Assembly: GCA_002707155.1 (NCBI GenBank)
Contig: PAME01000014.1
Span: 186,001-250,000, forward strand
DNA: 64,000 nt
Source of the DNA: Crocinitomicaceae bacterium
GTDB taxonomy: Bacteria > Bacteroidota > Bacteroidia > Flavobacteriales_G > Salibacteraceae
Direction of reading: 5' to 3'
Positions 20,464 to 30,852 of this stretch are shown here, piece after piece. The position numbers were made by a program, and so were the translations under genes. Within the stretch, counting starts at the first letter, position 1. Every line of letters starts with the position of its first letter. The notes under the pieces are model-generated. The model saw only the letters and a list, made by a program, of their open reading frames with translations. It ran no database searches and was not told the origin of the DNA.

Positions 20464-22312
20464 CTTCCTCCACAACATCTTTTTCAACCTTCAGGTTATT
20501 GATAATAAATTTTTGACGATCAGGAGTATTTTTACCCATGTAGAATTCCAATAATGGATGAATTCCGGTATCGTTTCCTATAACAACAGGATCTAGTCTT
20601 ATATCTTCCGCAATAAATGCTTTAAACTCGTCAGGTGAGATTTCTCCTAAACCTTTAAATCGAGTTATCTCAGGCTTTCCTTTTAACTTGCCCATAGCAG
20701 CAACACGTTCTTCCTCACTATAACAGTAAATGGTTTCCTGCTTATTCCTAACCCTAAACAAGGGTGTTTCAAGTACGTACAAATGAGACGACTTTACTAA
20801 ATCAGGGAAAAATTGAAGAAAGAACGTAATCAGCAACAATCTAATGTGCATACCATCAACGTCAGCATCCGTTGCAATTACAATATTGTTGTAACGCAAA
20901 TCATCAAGCCCCTCTTCAATGTTCAATGCTGCTTGAAGCAGATTAAACTCTTCATTTTGGTAGACAATTTTCTTTGTTAGTCCAAACGAATTTAGCGGCT
21001 TTCCTTTAAGGCTAAAAACCGCTTGAGTTTGCACTTTTCTTGCTTTTGTAATTGAACCACTAGCTGAATCTCCCTCTGTAATAAAAAGTGTCGTATCCAT
21101 TTTTAAGGGATTATCTCCTTTATCGCTGAAGTGAATCTTACAATCTCGCAATTTTTTATTGTGTAAGGAAACTTCCTTGGCTCTTTTCTTAGCCAGCTTT
21201 CGGATTCCCGCCATGTCCTTTCTTTCCCTTTCACTCTGCAATATTTTACGTTGCAGCGGATCGTTACATTCCGGATTTTTATGCAGGTAATTATCCAATT
21301 CACGAGAAAGAAAATCAGAAATGAAGGCACGCATAGATTTACCTTCAGGTTCAATTTCCGTGGAACCTAACTTTGTTTTTGTTTGAGATTCAAATACGGG
21401 CTCGATTACTTTTACACTAATGGCTGCTACTAATCCTCCGCGGACATCAACAGCCTCATAACTTTTACCAAAAAAATCGCGAATTACTTTTACATAGGCT
21501 TCCCGAAAAGCTCCTTGGTGAGTTCCACCTTGCGTAGTAAATTGTCCGTTTACAAAAGAGTAATATTCCTCTCCATAAGAATTGGTGTGGGTAATTGCCA
21601 CTTCAATATCTTCTCCTTCCAAATGAATTATTGGATAAAGCGGGTCAGCAGATAATTTTTCTTTCAGTAAATCGAGTAGCCCATTTTCAGAGAAGAACTC
21701 TTCTCCATTGTAGTGCATTTTTAGTCCCCGATTCAAATAAGCATAATTCCGAATCATGTTTCGGATATACTCTGGACGATATTTGAAGTTTTTAAATATG
21801 TCGGGGTCGGGCTCAAAAGTAAATCGCGTTCCTCTTCGAATTCCGGAATCTTCGATTGGCGCATCTTCGATTAACTCGCCCCGCTTAAATACAGCGCGTT
21901 TAATCTTTCCTTCTCTTATCGATTCTACCCTAAAGTATTCCGATAGTGCATTAACAGCTTTTGTTCCAACACCATTAAGCCCAACAGACTTCTTGAATGC
22001 TTTGGAATCGTACTTTCCGCCAGTGTTTATTTTTGATACACAATCAACAACTTTACCCAAAGGAATTCCACGACCGTAATCCCGAACTTTTACTTTTCCA
22101 TCTTTTACTGAGATTTCGATATTTCTCCCGTTACCCATAACGAACTCATCGATGGAGTTATCGAGCACTTCTTTTAAAAGAATGTAAATACCATCATCAG
22201 CTGAAGCACCATCACTGGTTTTACCAATGTACATTCCAGGACGCATCCGAATGTGTTCTTTCCAGTCGAGGGATCGAATATTTTCTTCGGTATACTTAAC
22301 TTCTTCAGCCAT
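20456..22312 (-). CDS. parE: DNA topoisomerase IV subunit B
   Basis: [49 protein letters not shown]...; [51 protein letters not shown]. Confidence 0.93.
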   Translation of the reverse strand: MAEEVKYTEENIRSLDWKEHIRMRPGMYIGKTSDGASADDGIYILLKEVLDNSIDEFVMGNGRNIEISVKDGKVKVRDYGRGIPLGKVVDCVSKINTGGKYDSKAFKKSVGLNGVGTKAVNALSEYFRVESIREGKIKRAVFKRGELIEDAPIEDSGIRRGTRFTFEPDPDIFKNFKYRPEYIRNMIRNYAYLNRGLKMHYNGEEFFSENGLLDLLKEKLSADPLYPIIHLEGEDIEVAITHTNSYGEEYYSFVNGQFTTQGGTHQGAFREAYVKVIRDFFGKSYEAVDVRGGLVAAISVKVIEPVFESQTKTKLGSTEIEPEGKSMRAFISDFLSRELDNYLHKNPECNDPLQRKILQSERERKDMAGIRKLAKKRAKEVSLHNKKLRDCKIHFSDKGDNPLKMDTTLFITEGDSASGSITKARKVQTQAVFSLKGKPLNSFGLTKKIVYQNEEFNLLQAALNIEEGLDDLRYNNIVIATDADVDGMHIRLLLITFFLQFFPDLVKSSHLYVLETPLFRVRNKQETIYCYSEEERVAAMGKLKGKPEITRFKGLGEISPDEFKAFIAEDIRLDPVVIGNDTGIHPLLEFYMGKNTPDRQKFIINNLKVEKDVVEEDA

Positions 22313-22496
22313 ATATATTACTGATTAATCAGCTCAATTGAAAGGCCTAAAAATATATGAAAGCTACTGGGTTAGTTAAGGTTTAAATCGATTGTTTTCC
22401 ACAGTGTTTTTAACCAATAATAAAGACTAAAAAACAAATATTTTCAGCCCTCCTTCCTTGAATATATTACACAAAACTGAGTCTGCTAAATAATAG

Positions 22497-23594
22497 TTAA
22501 ACGTTAAACCTAAAGTGCATAACATCACCATCTTGCACAACGTATTCTTTGCCTTCAACGTTTAATTTTCCTTTCTCTCGGCATGCTGCTTCAGAGCCCA
22601 ATTCCACAAAATCGTTGTACTTAATAACTTCAGCTCGAATAAAACCTTTTTCAAAGTCAGTATGAATAACACCAGCAGCCTGAGGGGCTTTCATTCCAGC
22701 GTTTATGGTCCAAGCCCGCACTTCTTTTACGCCAGCAGTAAAATAGGTTTCAAGATCTAGTAATTTGTATGCTTTTTTGATCAAGTGACTCACTCCAGGC
22801 TCTTCCAAACCTAATTCCTCTAAAAACATCTGCTTTTCATCGTAGGTTTCCAATTCAGAAATATCCGATTCAATACCAGCGCACAAGTACATCACTTCGC
22901 ATTCTTCATCCTTTACCAATTCTTCCACAGCCTTTGTGTGATTGTTCCCTGAAACTGCAGATACTTCATCAACATTGCAGACATATAAAACAGGTTTTTC
23001 GGTTAACAACTGCATATCACCAATTAACTTCACCGATTCTTCGTCAATATCTAAGGAGCGAATAGATTTTCCCGCCTCTAGATGACTCTGATATTTTTCA
23101 ATAATGGCAAGAATCTTTATTGCTTCTTTATCTCCAGTTCTTGCAGCTTTTTTAGCTTTATCCAATCGTTTTTCGACCGTATCTAAATCCTTTAACTGCA
23201 ATTCCATATCAATAACATCCTTGTCTCTAACGGGGTCAACCGAGCCATCAACATGCACAATATTTCCGTCGTCAAAGCAGCGCAACACATGAATAATAGC
23301 ATTACACTCACGAATATTTCCTAAGAATTGATTTCCTAAACCTTCACCTTTGCTAGCACCCTTAACTAAACCTGCAATATCAACGATTTCTACAGTAGTT
23401 GGCATTATGCGCTCGGGATTCACCAATTCACTTAATTTGTTTAATCGCTCATCGGGCACTGTGATAACTCCAATGTTTGGTTCGATCGTACAAAAAGGGA
23501 AGTTCGCAGATTGCGCCTTGGCGCTGCTTAAACAATTAAATAAAGTAGATTTTCCGACGTTAGGCAACCCAACGATTCCGCATTTTAAAGCCAT
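22497..23594 (-). CDS. ychF: Redox-regulated ATPase YchF (Obg-like GTPase family)
   Basis: MALKCGIVGLPNVGKSTLFNCLSSAKAQSANFPFCTIEPNIGVITVPDERLNKL...; C-terminal TGS-like KEYVVQDGDVMHFRFNV. Confidence 0.96.
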   Translation of the reverse strand: MALKCGIVGLPNVGKSTLFNCLSSAKAQSANFPFCTIEPNIGVITVPDERLNKLSELVNPERIMPTTVEIVDIAGLVKGASKGEGLGNQFLGNIRECNAIIHVLRCFDDGNIVHVDGSVDPVRDKDVIDMELQLKDLDTVEKRLDKAKKAARTGDKEAIKILAIIEKYQSHLEAGKSIRSLDIDEESVKLIGDMQLLTEKPVLYVCNVDEVSAVSGNNHTKAVEELVKDEECEVMYLCAGIESDISELETYDEKQMFLEELGLEEPGVSHLIKKAYKLLDLETYFTAGVKEVRAWTINAGMKAPQAAGVIHTDFEKGFIRAEVIKYNDFVELGSEAACREKGKLNVEGKEYVVQDGDVMHFRFNV

Positions 23595-23611
23595 GATAAA
23601 ATTTTAGGCGG

Positions 23612-23619
23612 CAAATGTA
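23612..23619 (-). promoter_or_regulatory. -7 element TACATTTG upstream of ychF
   Basis: CAAATGTA on + strand, 18 bp upstream of the ychF ATG. Confidence 0.45.
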
Positions 23620-23721
23620 GCAAATTGAATACCCTAGCAGGCTCACTTTACTTTTCAAAGGTTTTCAACAATAGACTTACACCCCCTTCAAAACGTATAA
23701 TTTCGCAGCAAAACCCTTTGC

Positions 23722-24558
23722 ATGTCAGATATTAAACATCTACAAAACGTTGCCTCCCAAACCCGAAGAGATATTGTTAGAATGGTTCATGCCGTTCAAT
23801 CAGGACACCCAGGTGGTTCATTAGGTTGCGCTGATTTGTTTGTTGCACTCTACCATGCAATTCTAAAACAAAGCCCCAGCAATTGGACCATGAATGGTGA
23901 GGGTGAAGATTTATTTTTTCTATCCAACGGTCATATCTCACCGGTTTGGTATTCTGTTTTGGCTCGAGCTGGATATTTTGACGTTGCAGAACTAGATTCA
24001 TTCCGGAAATTAAATACCCGTTTACAAGGACATCCAACAACTCACGAAGGCCTGCCTGGAATTCGAATTGCAAGTGGTTCACTTGGTCAGGGTTTATCAG
24101 CAGCAATTGGAGCTTCATTGAGCAAGAAATTAAATAATGATTCCAACCATGTATATGTTCTAATGGGTGATGGTGAATTACAAGAAGGCCAAGTGTGGGA
24201 AGCAGCAATGTTTGCTGGGGCTAAAAAAGTAAAGAACTTAATTGCTTTTGTAGATTGGAATAAAAGACAAATCGACGGAGATGTTGAAGATGTAATGGAT
24301 CTTGGAGATTTAAAGGCAAAATGGGACGCTTTTGGTTGGAAAACAATGGAAATGGACGGTAATGACATGAATTCCATTCTTTCTAATGTAGAAAAAGCTA
24401 AATCTGAAGAAGGACCTGTTGTAATTCTAATGAAAACTGAAATGGGACAAGGTGTTGACTTTATGATGGGAAGTCACAAATGGCACGGAATTCCGCCGAG
24501 CGATGAACAATTGGCACAAGCATTGGAACAACTGGAGGAAACTCTAGGAGATTATTAA
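23722..24558 (+). CDS. Transketolase, N-terminal (TPP-binding) subunit
   Basis: VHAVQSGHPGGSLGCADLFVALYHAIL...DDLFFLSNGHISPVWYSVLARAGYF-type motifs; GDGELQEGQVWEAAMFAGAKKVKNLIAFVDWNKRQIDG. Confidence 0.93.
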   Translation: MSDIKHLQNVASQTRRDIVRMVHAVQSGHPGGSLGCADLFVALYHAILKQSPSNWTMNGEGEDLFFLSNGHISPVWYSVLARAGYFDVAELDSFRKLNTRLQGHPTTHEGLPGIRIASGSLGQGLSAAIGASLSKKLNNDSNHVYVLMGDGELQEGQVWEAAMFAGAKKVKNLIAFVDWNKRQIDGDVEDVMDLGDLKAKWDAFGWKTMEMDGNDMNSILSNVEKAKSEEGPVVILMKTEMGQGVDFMMGSHKWHGIPPSDEQLAQALEQLEETLGDY

Positions 24559-24559
24559 T

Positions 24560-25939
24560 ATGCGATATACTGTTCGATTATTCCTTTTTATATTTTTAAG
24601 TGTTCTTGTAAGTAAAATTCAGGGTCAAACTGGATTTAACAGAGACGCAAAAACTAGAATCCTTTTTATCTACGATGCCTCAAATTCGATGAATGGTTCG
24701 TGGAAAAAAGGAAAAAAACATACCATAGCGCAGCGTTTACTTTCTGAAACTATTGATGAAATGCAAGACATTCCAAATTTAGAAACTGCTTTGCGTGTAT
24801 ACGGTCATCAGAAATACTACAGAAACGGTCAAGATTGTAACGACACTAAGTTAGAAGTACCGTTTGCGGCTAAAAACGCAAAACAAATAAAATCAAAGCT
24901 TAAGTCCATTACCCCAAAGGGAACTACACCAATTGCTATGACTTTAGAAAAGTCCGCTGAAGATTTTTCACCTTGTTCAAATTGCAGAAACATTATCATT
25001 CTTATTACCGACGGTATTGAGGAATGTGGTGGCGATCCCTGCGCTATTTCTATGAAATTACAACGTCAAGGTATTGTATTAAAGCCTTTTGTTATAGGAA
25101 TTGGTTTGGATATGAATTTCAAAAAATCATTTGAATGTTTAGGCACTTTCTACGATGCTTCGGATGAGGCAACTTTCAAAAAAGTATTAGGAATTGTTAT
25201 TTCTCAAGCGTTAAACGAAACCTCTGCACAAGTCAATTTAATTGATGCTGCAAAAAATCCATCAGAAACAGATGTTGCAGTAAGTCTTTACGATCACTTT
25301 AGCGGACGTTTGCTGTATCACTTCATGCATACCATGGATGCTAAAGGAAACCCAGACACTTTAGATTTAGAAGCAAATTACACCTATGATATGGTTGCGC
25401 ATACGGTTCCTCCAGTTCGAGCAGATAGTTTAATAATGATTCCGGGTAAACACAATTTGCTTGGAGTTGATGCTCCCCAGGGATATATTAATATTCTAGC
25501 AGCAGGTTTTAATTCTAGAACTCCAGTTCAAGTTATTGTAAGGCAACATGGTAAAACAGAAACTGTTTTTGTTCAAGATTTAAACACAACTGAAAAATAT
25601 TTGACTGGATTCTACGACCTCGAGTTCCTTACACTTCCGCGTGTTAAACTTGAAGATATAGTAGTTAGCCAAAGCCATACCACTAAAGTTGATTTACCAA
25701 ACCCCGGCTTACTTACGGTTACAAAAAAATCAAAAGGTTCTGGGGGAATATTCATTGACCGAAACGGCAAACTCGAAAAGGTGGTAAAACTTGATGAAAA
25801 TCAAGCTCGAGAAAGCTACTACCTGCAGCCGGGAGAGTATTTGCTGGTTTACAGACCAAATGGCGCAAAGAGTACGTCATTTAACAAACAAGAAAAATTT
25901 ACAATAAGAACAGGTAGCTCTGCTTCCATTAACTTATAA
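24560..25939 (+). CDS. Secreted von Willebrand factor type A domain protein
   Basis: Signal peptide; MIDAS-like RILFIYDASNSMNGSW (DxSxS); NIIILITDGIEECGGDPC. The ATG starts 1 nt after the transketolase N stop. Confidence 0.8.
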   Translation: MRYTVRLFLFIFLSVLVSKIQGQTGFNRDAKTRILFIYDASNSMNGSWKKGKKHTIAQRLLSETIDEMQDIPNLETALRVYGHQKYYRNGQDCNDTKLEVPFAAKNAKQIKSKLKSITPKGTTPIAMTLEKSAEDFSPCSNCRNIIILITDGIEECGGDPCAISMKLQRQGIVLKPFVIGIGLDMNFKKSFECLGTFYDASDEATFKKVLGIVISQALNETSAQVNLIDAAKNPSETDVAVSLYDHFSGRLLYHFMHTMDAKGNPDTLDLEANYTYDMVAHTVPPVRADSLIMIPGKHNLLGVDAPQGYINILAAGFNSRTPVQVIVRQHGKTETVFVQDLNTTEKYLTGFYDLEFLTLPRVKLEDIVVSQSHTTKVDLPNPGLLTVTKKSKGSGGIFIDRNGKLEKVVKLDENQARESYYLQPGEYLLVYRPNGAKSTSFNKQEKFTIRTGSSASINL

Positions 25940-25942
25940 ATC

Positions 25943-26896
25943 ATGGCTAAATACGAAAATACAGGCTCAAAAGACACCAGATCGGGATTTGGAGAAGGAC
26001 TGCATGAATTGGGAAAAGAAAACGAAAACGTTGTTGCTCTATGCGCTGACCTTACTGGATCACTAAAAATGAACGCTTTTGAAAATGATTTCCCTGAGCG
26101 CTTTGTTCAAGTTGGTATTGCAGAGGCTAATATGATGGGTATAGCGGCAGGACTTACAATTGGTGGTAAAATTCCATTCACGGGAACTTTTGCTAATTTC
26201 TCAACGGGCAGGGTTTACGATCAAATACGCCAAAGTATTGCTTATAGCGGGAAGAATGTGAAAATATGCGCTTCTCATGCTGGACTGACTCTGGGAGAAG
26301 ATGGTGCAACACACCAAATATTAGAGGACATTGGACTTATGAAAATGCTGCCCCATATGGTGGTTATCAATCCATGTGATTTTAATCAGACCAAAGCCGC
26401 TACCAAGGCAATTGCAGCATATGAAGGTCCTGTTTATTTAAGGTTCGGAAGACCAAAAGTTCCAAATTTCACACCCGTTGATCAGAATTTTGAAATTGGA
26501 AAAGCAGTTTTGTTAGAATCGGGAAAAGACGTAACTATTATTGCAACAGGACACCTTGTTTGGAAAGCTTTAGAAGCAAGTGAGCAATTGGCAGAAAAAG
26601 GGATTAATGCTGAAGTGATTAATATTCATACGATTAAGCCACTGGATAGTGAAGCAATATTAAAATCAGTAAAGAAAACGCGTTGTGTGGTTACTGCTGA
26701 AGAGCACCAGTTTAATGGTGGACTTGGAGATTCAGTAGCGCAACTGCTATCTCGTGAACTACCAACTGCTCAAGAATATGTTGGAGTTGATGATTCATTT
26801 GGTGAAAGTGGCACTCCAGAGGAATTGCTAACCAAGTATGGTTGCGATACTGCAGATATTATAAAAGCTGCAGAAAACGCAATAGCTAGAAAATAA
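25943..26896 (+). CDS. Transketolase, C-terminal subunit
   Basis: [94 protein letters not shown]. Confidence 0.93.
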   Translation: MAKYENTGSKDTRSGFGEGLHELGKENENVVALCADLTGSLKMNAFENDFPERFVQVGIAEANMMGIAAGLTIGGKIPFTGTFANFSTGRVYDQIRQSIAYSGKNVKICASHAGLTLGEDGATHQILEDIGLMKMLPHMVVINPCDFNQTKAATKAIAAYEGPVYLRFGRPKVPNFTPVDQNFEIGKAVLLESGKDVTIIATGHLVWKALEASEQLAEKGINAEVINIHTIKPLDSEAILKSVKKTRCVVTAEEHQFNGGLGDSVAQLLSRELPTAQEYVGVDDSFGESGTPEELLTKYGCDTADIIKAAENAIARK

Positions 26897-26902
26897 AACA
26901 TA

Positions 26903-26944
26903 AAAAAAGGCGAGCAGTGCTCGCCTTTTTTTATTTAATATATT
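26903..26944. terminator. Bidirectional terminator, copy A of a 42-bp repeat (41/42 identical to 30147-30188)
   Basis: AAAAAAGGCGAGCAGTGCTCGCCTTTTTTTATTtAATATATT between convergent genes. Confidence 0.85.
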
Positions 26945-26952
26945 AAAAACAA

Positions 26953-29667
26953 TTACTCAACTACTAACCTGAATGTTTCTTTGCTGTTTAAAGTTTCAAC
27001 TTTCAGCAAATACATCCCACTCTTAAAACTAGACAAATCGATTTGGGTTTTCTTACTGTCTTTTGATTCATTGTGCTCCGTAAACAAAAGTTTACCTTGG
27101 ATATCAAATAAACTTATTCCTATCAAACCTTCACCAAAAGCTTCAATATTTACACTTCCAGTAGTTGGGTTTGGATATACTGAGATTAAACCTTGTAATT
27201 CTTTTTCATTTTCAACTCGATCAATTATTGAACAATCGTCAGGGATATCAGATATTAACGCTGACTGACTACAATCTAAACCTAATGCTTCACTATAACC
27301 AACTACATCTAGTCCTGCATCAACAGTATTATACCATTTACTTGCATTATAATTACGTTGAAATGCTGGAATACCTGTTCTCTCTTGCCAATACATTATG
27401 TCATTATGATCAATAACATGTCCAATTGAATGAGCGTGTCCCAACTCATGTAACAATACCCCATAAAAATCTACATGATTAAATGGAACATTTGAAGCAG
27501 TCGTATCAAAAAACCAGGAAATACTTGCAGGTAAATAATGTGAAAAATCAATACTAAATCTAATATCTATTTCTTTATAATAAGCTTCTTTTGCGGTCCC
27601 TCCAACAGTATTACATAAGCCAGTTGATTTTTTAGATGTTTCTGCCGCAGGTTTTCCTACCAAGGATTTATCAAAGAAGATAAGATTGATACCATCATGC
27701 TTTTTTTGAGCCAATGTTGTATCAAGACCTAATTTCCAATTCACGCCGGTTTTACAATTCCAATCTTTAATTGCCTTTGCTACAATTGCTTTACGAATTG
27801 GATAGTTTGAAATGCTAGTGTCACACCTAAATGTATAACTACCCATGCCGTTATTATCGATCATATTGTACCTGAATTTTTTATTATTCTGCGAAGGAAT
27901 CTGAGGAGATTGCGTAATAGCATATTTTACGTTGAGTGAATCACTATAAACGGAATCACCTATATTAGTTTTTATAATAAATTTCCCTGAACCCATAGTC
28001 CTATCTTTTTGACCAGATCGGATTATTCTGGAAGACAATCTTATTTTTATCTGTTTATCATTCCAACTTACGAGATCATAATCATCTAAATTTTGAATAT
28101 AACTAGAGTAACCAAGATTAGGGGCATTTGCATCCATAAATAGAATCTTTCCATAATTCCCTGAGACGCTTCCTTGTCCAAAGTGTTTTCCATTGATTAT
28201 TAGCATATCCACTCCTGCTCTTAGATTATTATTAAAACTTGTAATTATTGGTTGACACAGTACATAGTTGTTATGATTATTAAAGATAACATCATTATAA
28301 ATATAGAAATTACCAGTTGTAGGTTCAGTAGCATTTTTGGTAAAAAAGCATACGTTTTTTACCGTTAAATAATTTATCATAAACATATCACTAGGCTGGT
28401 AACATTGTTTTATTTCCATTTTTACATGCATTAACTTAATGTCTGTTTGCGGAAGTAGAACTCTATTATAGCTAGTCTGCTGGTAATCTAAACCCATTAC
28501 CAATGCCACCGTGTTTTTGTCCCAATCGGTAGAAAGAACATTAGGGTCAGCATAAGTACTGGTATTAAAGGCTACTGCTGGAGTAACTGTAATCTTGTTA
28601 TTGGGAATGACGCTATCTCCAAATGCAGATGATGCATAGGATAAATGGATTGGGCAATTATCCACGTAAACATTAGCTTGATTGGTTCGAGCATAAATAT
28701 CAAACTCAAAATATCGAGTAGTTGTTCCCGTGTATTCTTCATTTTTAAAAGAATAGGTTAAATCCTCACCTGCTCGACTGGCCAGTTTAATCGGAGGATT
28801 GTTTCTTATTCTTTCGTTTAAAGAGTTTTCGAAATCTTGAACTTTTTTTTTTCGCTTTTTACTAACCTGTTTTTGGTGAATAGTAGGATTTGTATGTGGG
28901 TATAGCTCTTCCTTATCTGGCACAGTTTCAATCTCAATTTCCTTATTTAGTTTTTTTTCAGGTTTTATAAGAATAGGATGCCAATTTTCTATAGATTTCT
29001 CTTGACTTTTAGTTTTTGAGGCAGGTGGCATCCAACCACAGTCAACAAAATCTAAGGTATCCATACCGATACTATCCCTAAAAAAGTCTTCTACTTGCAC
29101 AATATCATCAAAATTCAAACCACCAAATCCTTCAGCAAAATTGTTTATTGTATTTAAGGATAGCGTATCTAAGTATCTTGGATCATACTTGTAATTTATA
29201 AAGCTACCACTACCCTCAGAAACATTATGAATAATAATGGTATTGTTGGTCGGATTAGAATTTGGTTCTGGATAACGCATATTATTTTCAACCGTAAAAA
29301 ATATCCCTTGAGCTCCTTCCCTAAACTCTATTGTATGTCCATCAGAGCCATCGGTCCAATACTCCCTTCCATTAAAATTAACTACTTCTCCAGATGAACC
29401 TTGCTGTATAAATAAAACTTCTCCGCATTGTAACTGATTTCCTCCTTTAAAAATTGTTGTGATCTGAATGGTAAATGCAGTATAAACATTACCTGGACTT
29501 TCTTCATAAAAAAATCTCTCCGTCATTTTTCCCTCAAAAATGAAATTCGATTGTTTTGAGACATTTTTCATGAAATAATAATTCATCAGTGGAGAATTCA
29601 GATCAGTTTGTGCGCTCACAGTCAAGGAATATACTACTGCTAAGAATGGAAGAAGAATTTTTTTCAT
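26953..29667 (-). CDS. Secreted matrixin-like zinc metalloprotease with T9SS type A sorting domain
   Basis: HELGHAHSIGHVIDHNDIMYW (HExxHxxGxxH); C-terminal ISVYPNPTTGSVNIEAFGEGLIGISLFDIQGKLLF...GMYLLKVETLNSKETFRLVVE; start set at the ATG at 29667 (MKKILLPFLAVVYSLTVSAQ). Confidence 0.88.
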   Translation of the reverse strand: MKKILLPFLAVVYSLTVSAQTDLNSPLMNYYFMKNVSKQSNFIFEGKMTERFFYEESPGNVYTAFTIQITTIFKGGNQLQCGEVLFIQQGSSGEVVNFNGREYWTDGSDGHTIEFREGAQGIFFTVENNMRYPEPNSNPTNNTIIIHNVSEGSGSFINYKYDPRYLDTLSLNTINNFAEGFGGLNFDDIVQVEDFFRDSIGMDTLDFVDCGWMPPASKTKSQEKSIENWHPILIKPEKKLNKEIEIETVPDKEELYPHTNPTIHQKQVSKKRKKKVQDFENSLNERIRNNPPIKLASRAGEDLTYSFKNEEYTGTTTRYFEFDIYARTNQANVYVDNCPIHLSYASSAFGDSVIPNNKITVTPAVAFNTSTYADPNVLSTDWDKNTVALVMGLDYQQTSYNRVLLPQTDIKLMHVKMEIKQCYQPSDMFMINYLTVKNVCFFTKNATEPTTGNFYIYNDVIFNNHNNYVLCQPIITSFNNNLRAGVDMLIINGKHFGQGSVSGNYGKILFMDANAPNLGYSSYIQNLDDYDLVSWNDKQIKIRLSSRIIRSGQKDRTMGSGKFIIKTNIGDSVYSDSLNVKYAITQSPQIPSQNNKKFRYNMIDNNGMGSYTFRCDTSISNYPIRKAIVAKAIKDWNCKTGVNWKLGLDTTLAQKKHDGINLIFFDKSLVGKPAAETSKKSTGLCNTVGGTAKEAYYKEIDIRFSIDFSHYLPASISWFFDTTASNVPFNHVDFYGVLLHELGHAHSIGHVIDHNDIMYWQERTGIPAFQRNYNASKWYNTVDAGLDVVGYSEALGLDCSQSALISDIPDDCSIIDRVENEKELQGLISVYPNPTTGSVNIEAFGEGLIGISLFDIQGKLLFTEHNESKDSKKTQIDLSSFKSGMYLLKVETLNSKETFRLVVE

Positions 29668-29736
29668 AATAAACAATTTAAGAATACCAAATTAGCAATA
29701 ATCTTTCCATCAATTTATTTTCTTCAAGACTATATG

Positions 29737-29762
29737 TAGACATAAAACGTCTAAATTAGACA
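29737..29762. promoter_or_regulatory. Cluster of three TAGAC/GTCTA half-sites, candidate XRE operator
   Basis: TAGACATAAAACGTCTAAATTAGACA in the divergent intergenic region between the metalloprotease and XRE genes. Confidence 0.4.
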
Positions 29763-29779
29763 ATTAAATATTTAGCTTT

Positions 29780-30130
29780 ATGGACATAGGATTAAACATT
29801 AAAAAAGTAAGAGAACTAAAAGGGTACACTCAAGACTATGTAGCCCAACAATTGGCTATTAGCCAACGCCAATATAGTAGAATAGAACAAAATGAATCTG
29901 ATATTTAGCTATCAAAACTCTTGGCCATTGGTAAGGTTTTAGACGTGACACCTCAACAATTACTAGGTTTTGACGAAAAGTTTATTTTTCAAAACTGCGA
30001 AAACGCATTCGGAAACATTAACCAGACTTATTACGCTTACTCTGAAAAAGAACAAGAATTGTACGAGAAACGAATTATCCATTTAGAAGGCGAAATTGAG
30101 TTTTTAAGAAAAGAATTGGGTAAAAAATAA
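29780..30130 (+). pseudogene. XRE/HTH_3 family transcriptional regulator interrupted by an in-frame TAG
   Basis: MDIGLNIKKVRELKGYTQDYVAQQLAISQRQYSRIEQNESDI*LSKLLAIGKVLDVTPQQLLGFDEKF...; TAG at 29906-29908. The ORF track reports only the C-terminal part from an internal TTG at 29921. Confidence 0.82.
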
Positions 30131-30146
30131 TTTTTTTGCAAAAAAC

Positions 30147-30188
30147 AAAAAAGGCGAGCAGTGCTCGCCTTTTTTTATTCAATATATT
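30147..30188. terminator. Bidirectional terminator, copy B of the 42-bp repeat
   Basis: AAAAAAGGCGAGCAGTGCTCGCCTTTTTTTATTcAATATATT. Confidence 0.85.
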
Positions 30189-30195
30189 TCAGTTC

Positions 30196-30819
30196 TTACT
30201 CAGCAGCAGAAGCTCCATCAGCCTCAACCTTTTCCTTCATATCTTGTTTGTGAGAAACATAGTCTGTAAGAATAACACCGCTTGCCATAAATAAATACTT
30301 TGTTTCTGGTTCGGTTATCGCAGCAATTTCTTCTTCAGATTGCCCATCGTCTTCCGCATAATGTTTTAGCTCCTCAACACTTACGGTTTCCTTAAAGGCA
30401 TTGCCCTGCAGAACAGCGTTACTTCCATCAGAATCCAATGGAACAAAAAATCCGTAATCTTTAAATTTTACGAAAACTTCTTTCTCTTCTCCTAGCTGCA
30501 CATTCATCCAGCAACCTTTCTTTTTACATACTGAAGCAATTTTACCCCCAATTACAATATCCCGAAGGGTATCGGAAGTTTCTAGACTCGCCAACAAATC
30601 AGCAGCCGAAGTGACTTCCTCTACTTCTATTTCTTCACCAAAAATGGAAGGCGTTATATTACCAGAAACATCTGCTCCAACAACTTTTCTCTCTTTTGAA
30701 TCAACTTGCTCCTCAACTATTGTTTCAGAATCTGGAGCTTTTTCAGAATTACATCCAACTATTGAGAATGCACCAAGGGCGCAACTCATTACTACAACTG
30801 TTAGCTTTCTACTCATCAC
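30196..30819 (-). CDS. DUF4920 domain-containing lipoprotein
   Basis: Lipobox GAFSIVGCNSEK; GKIASVCKKKGCWMNVQLGEEKEVFVKFKDYGFFVPLDSDGSNAVLQG. Confidence 0.8.
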   Translation of the reverse strand: MMSRKLTVVVMSCALGAFSIVGCNSEKAPDSETIVEEQVDSKERKVVGADVSGNITPSIFGEEIEVEEVTSAADLLASLETSDTLRDIVIGGKIASVCKKKGCWMNVQLGEEKEVFVKFKDYGFFVPLDSDGSNAVLQGNAFKETVSVEELKHYAEDDGQSEEEIAAITEPETKYLFMASGVILTDYVSHKQDMKEKVEADGASAAE

Positions 30820-30836
30820 TTCAATTTATTATGCTT

Positions 30837-30844
30837 CAAAGATA
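30837..30844 (-). promoter_or_regulatory. -7 element TATCTTTG upstream of the DUF4920 gene
   Basis: CAAAGATA on + strand, 18 bp upstream of the start. Confidence 0.4.
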
Positions 30845-30852
30845 ACATTCTA

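Noticed and set aside
22313-22496. 184-bp gap between ychF and parE examined for an RNA gene or riboswitch
   Set aside because: AT-rich with no clear cloverleaf, conserved aptamer motif or strong stem visible by eye.
29921-30130. Independent small protein starting at TTG 29921 as listed in the ORF track
   Set aside because: It is the in-frame C-terminal remainder of the XRE regulator after the TAG; upstream frame translates as a clear HTH domain.
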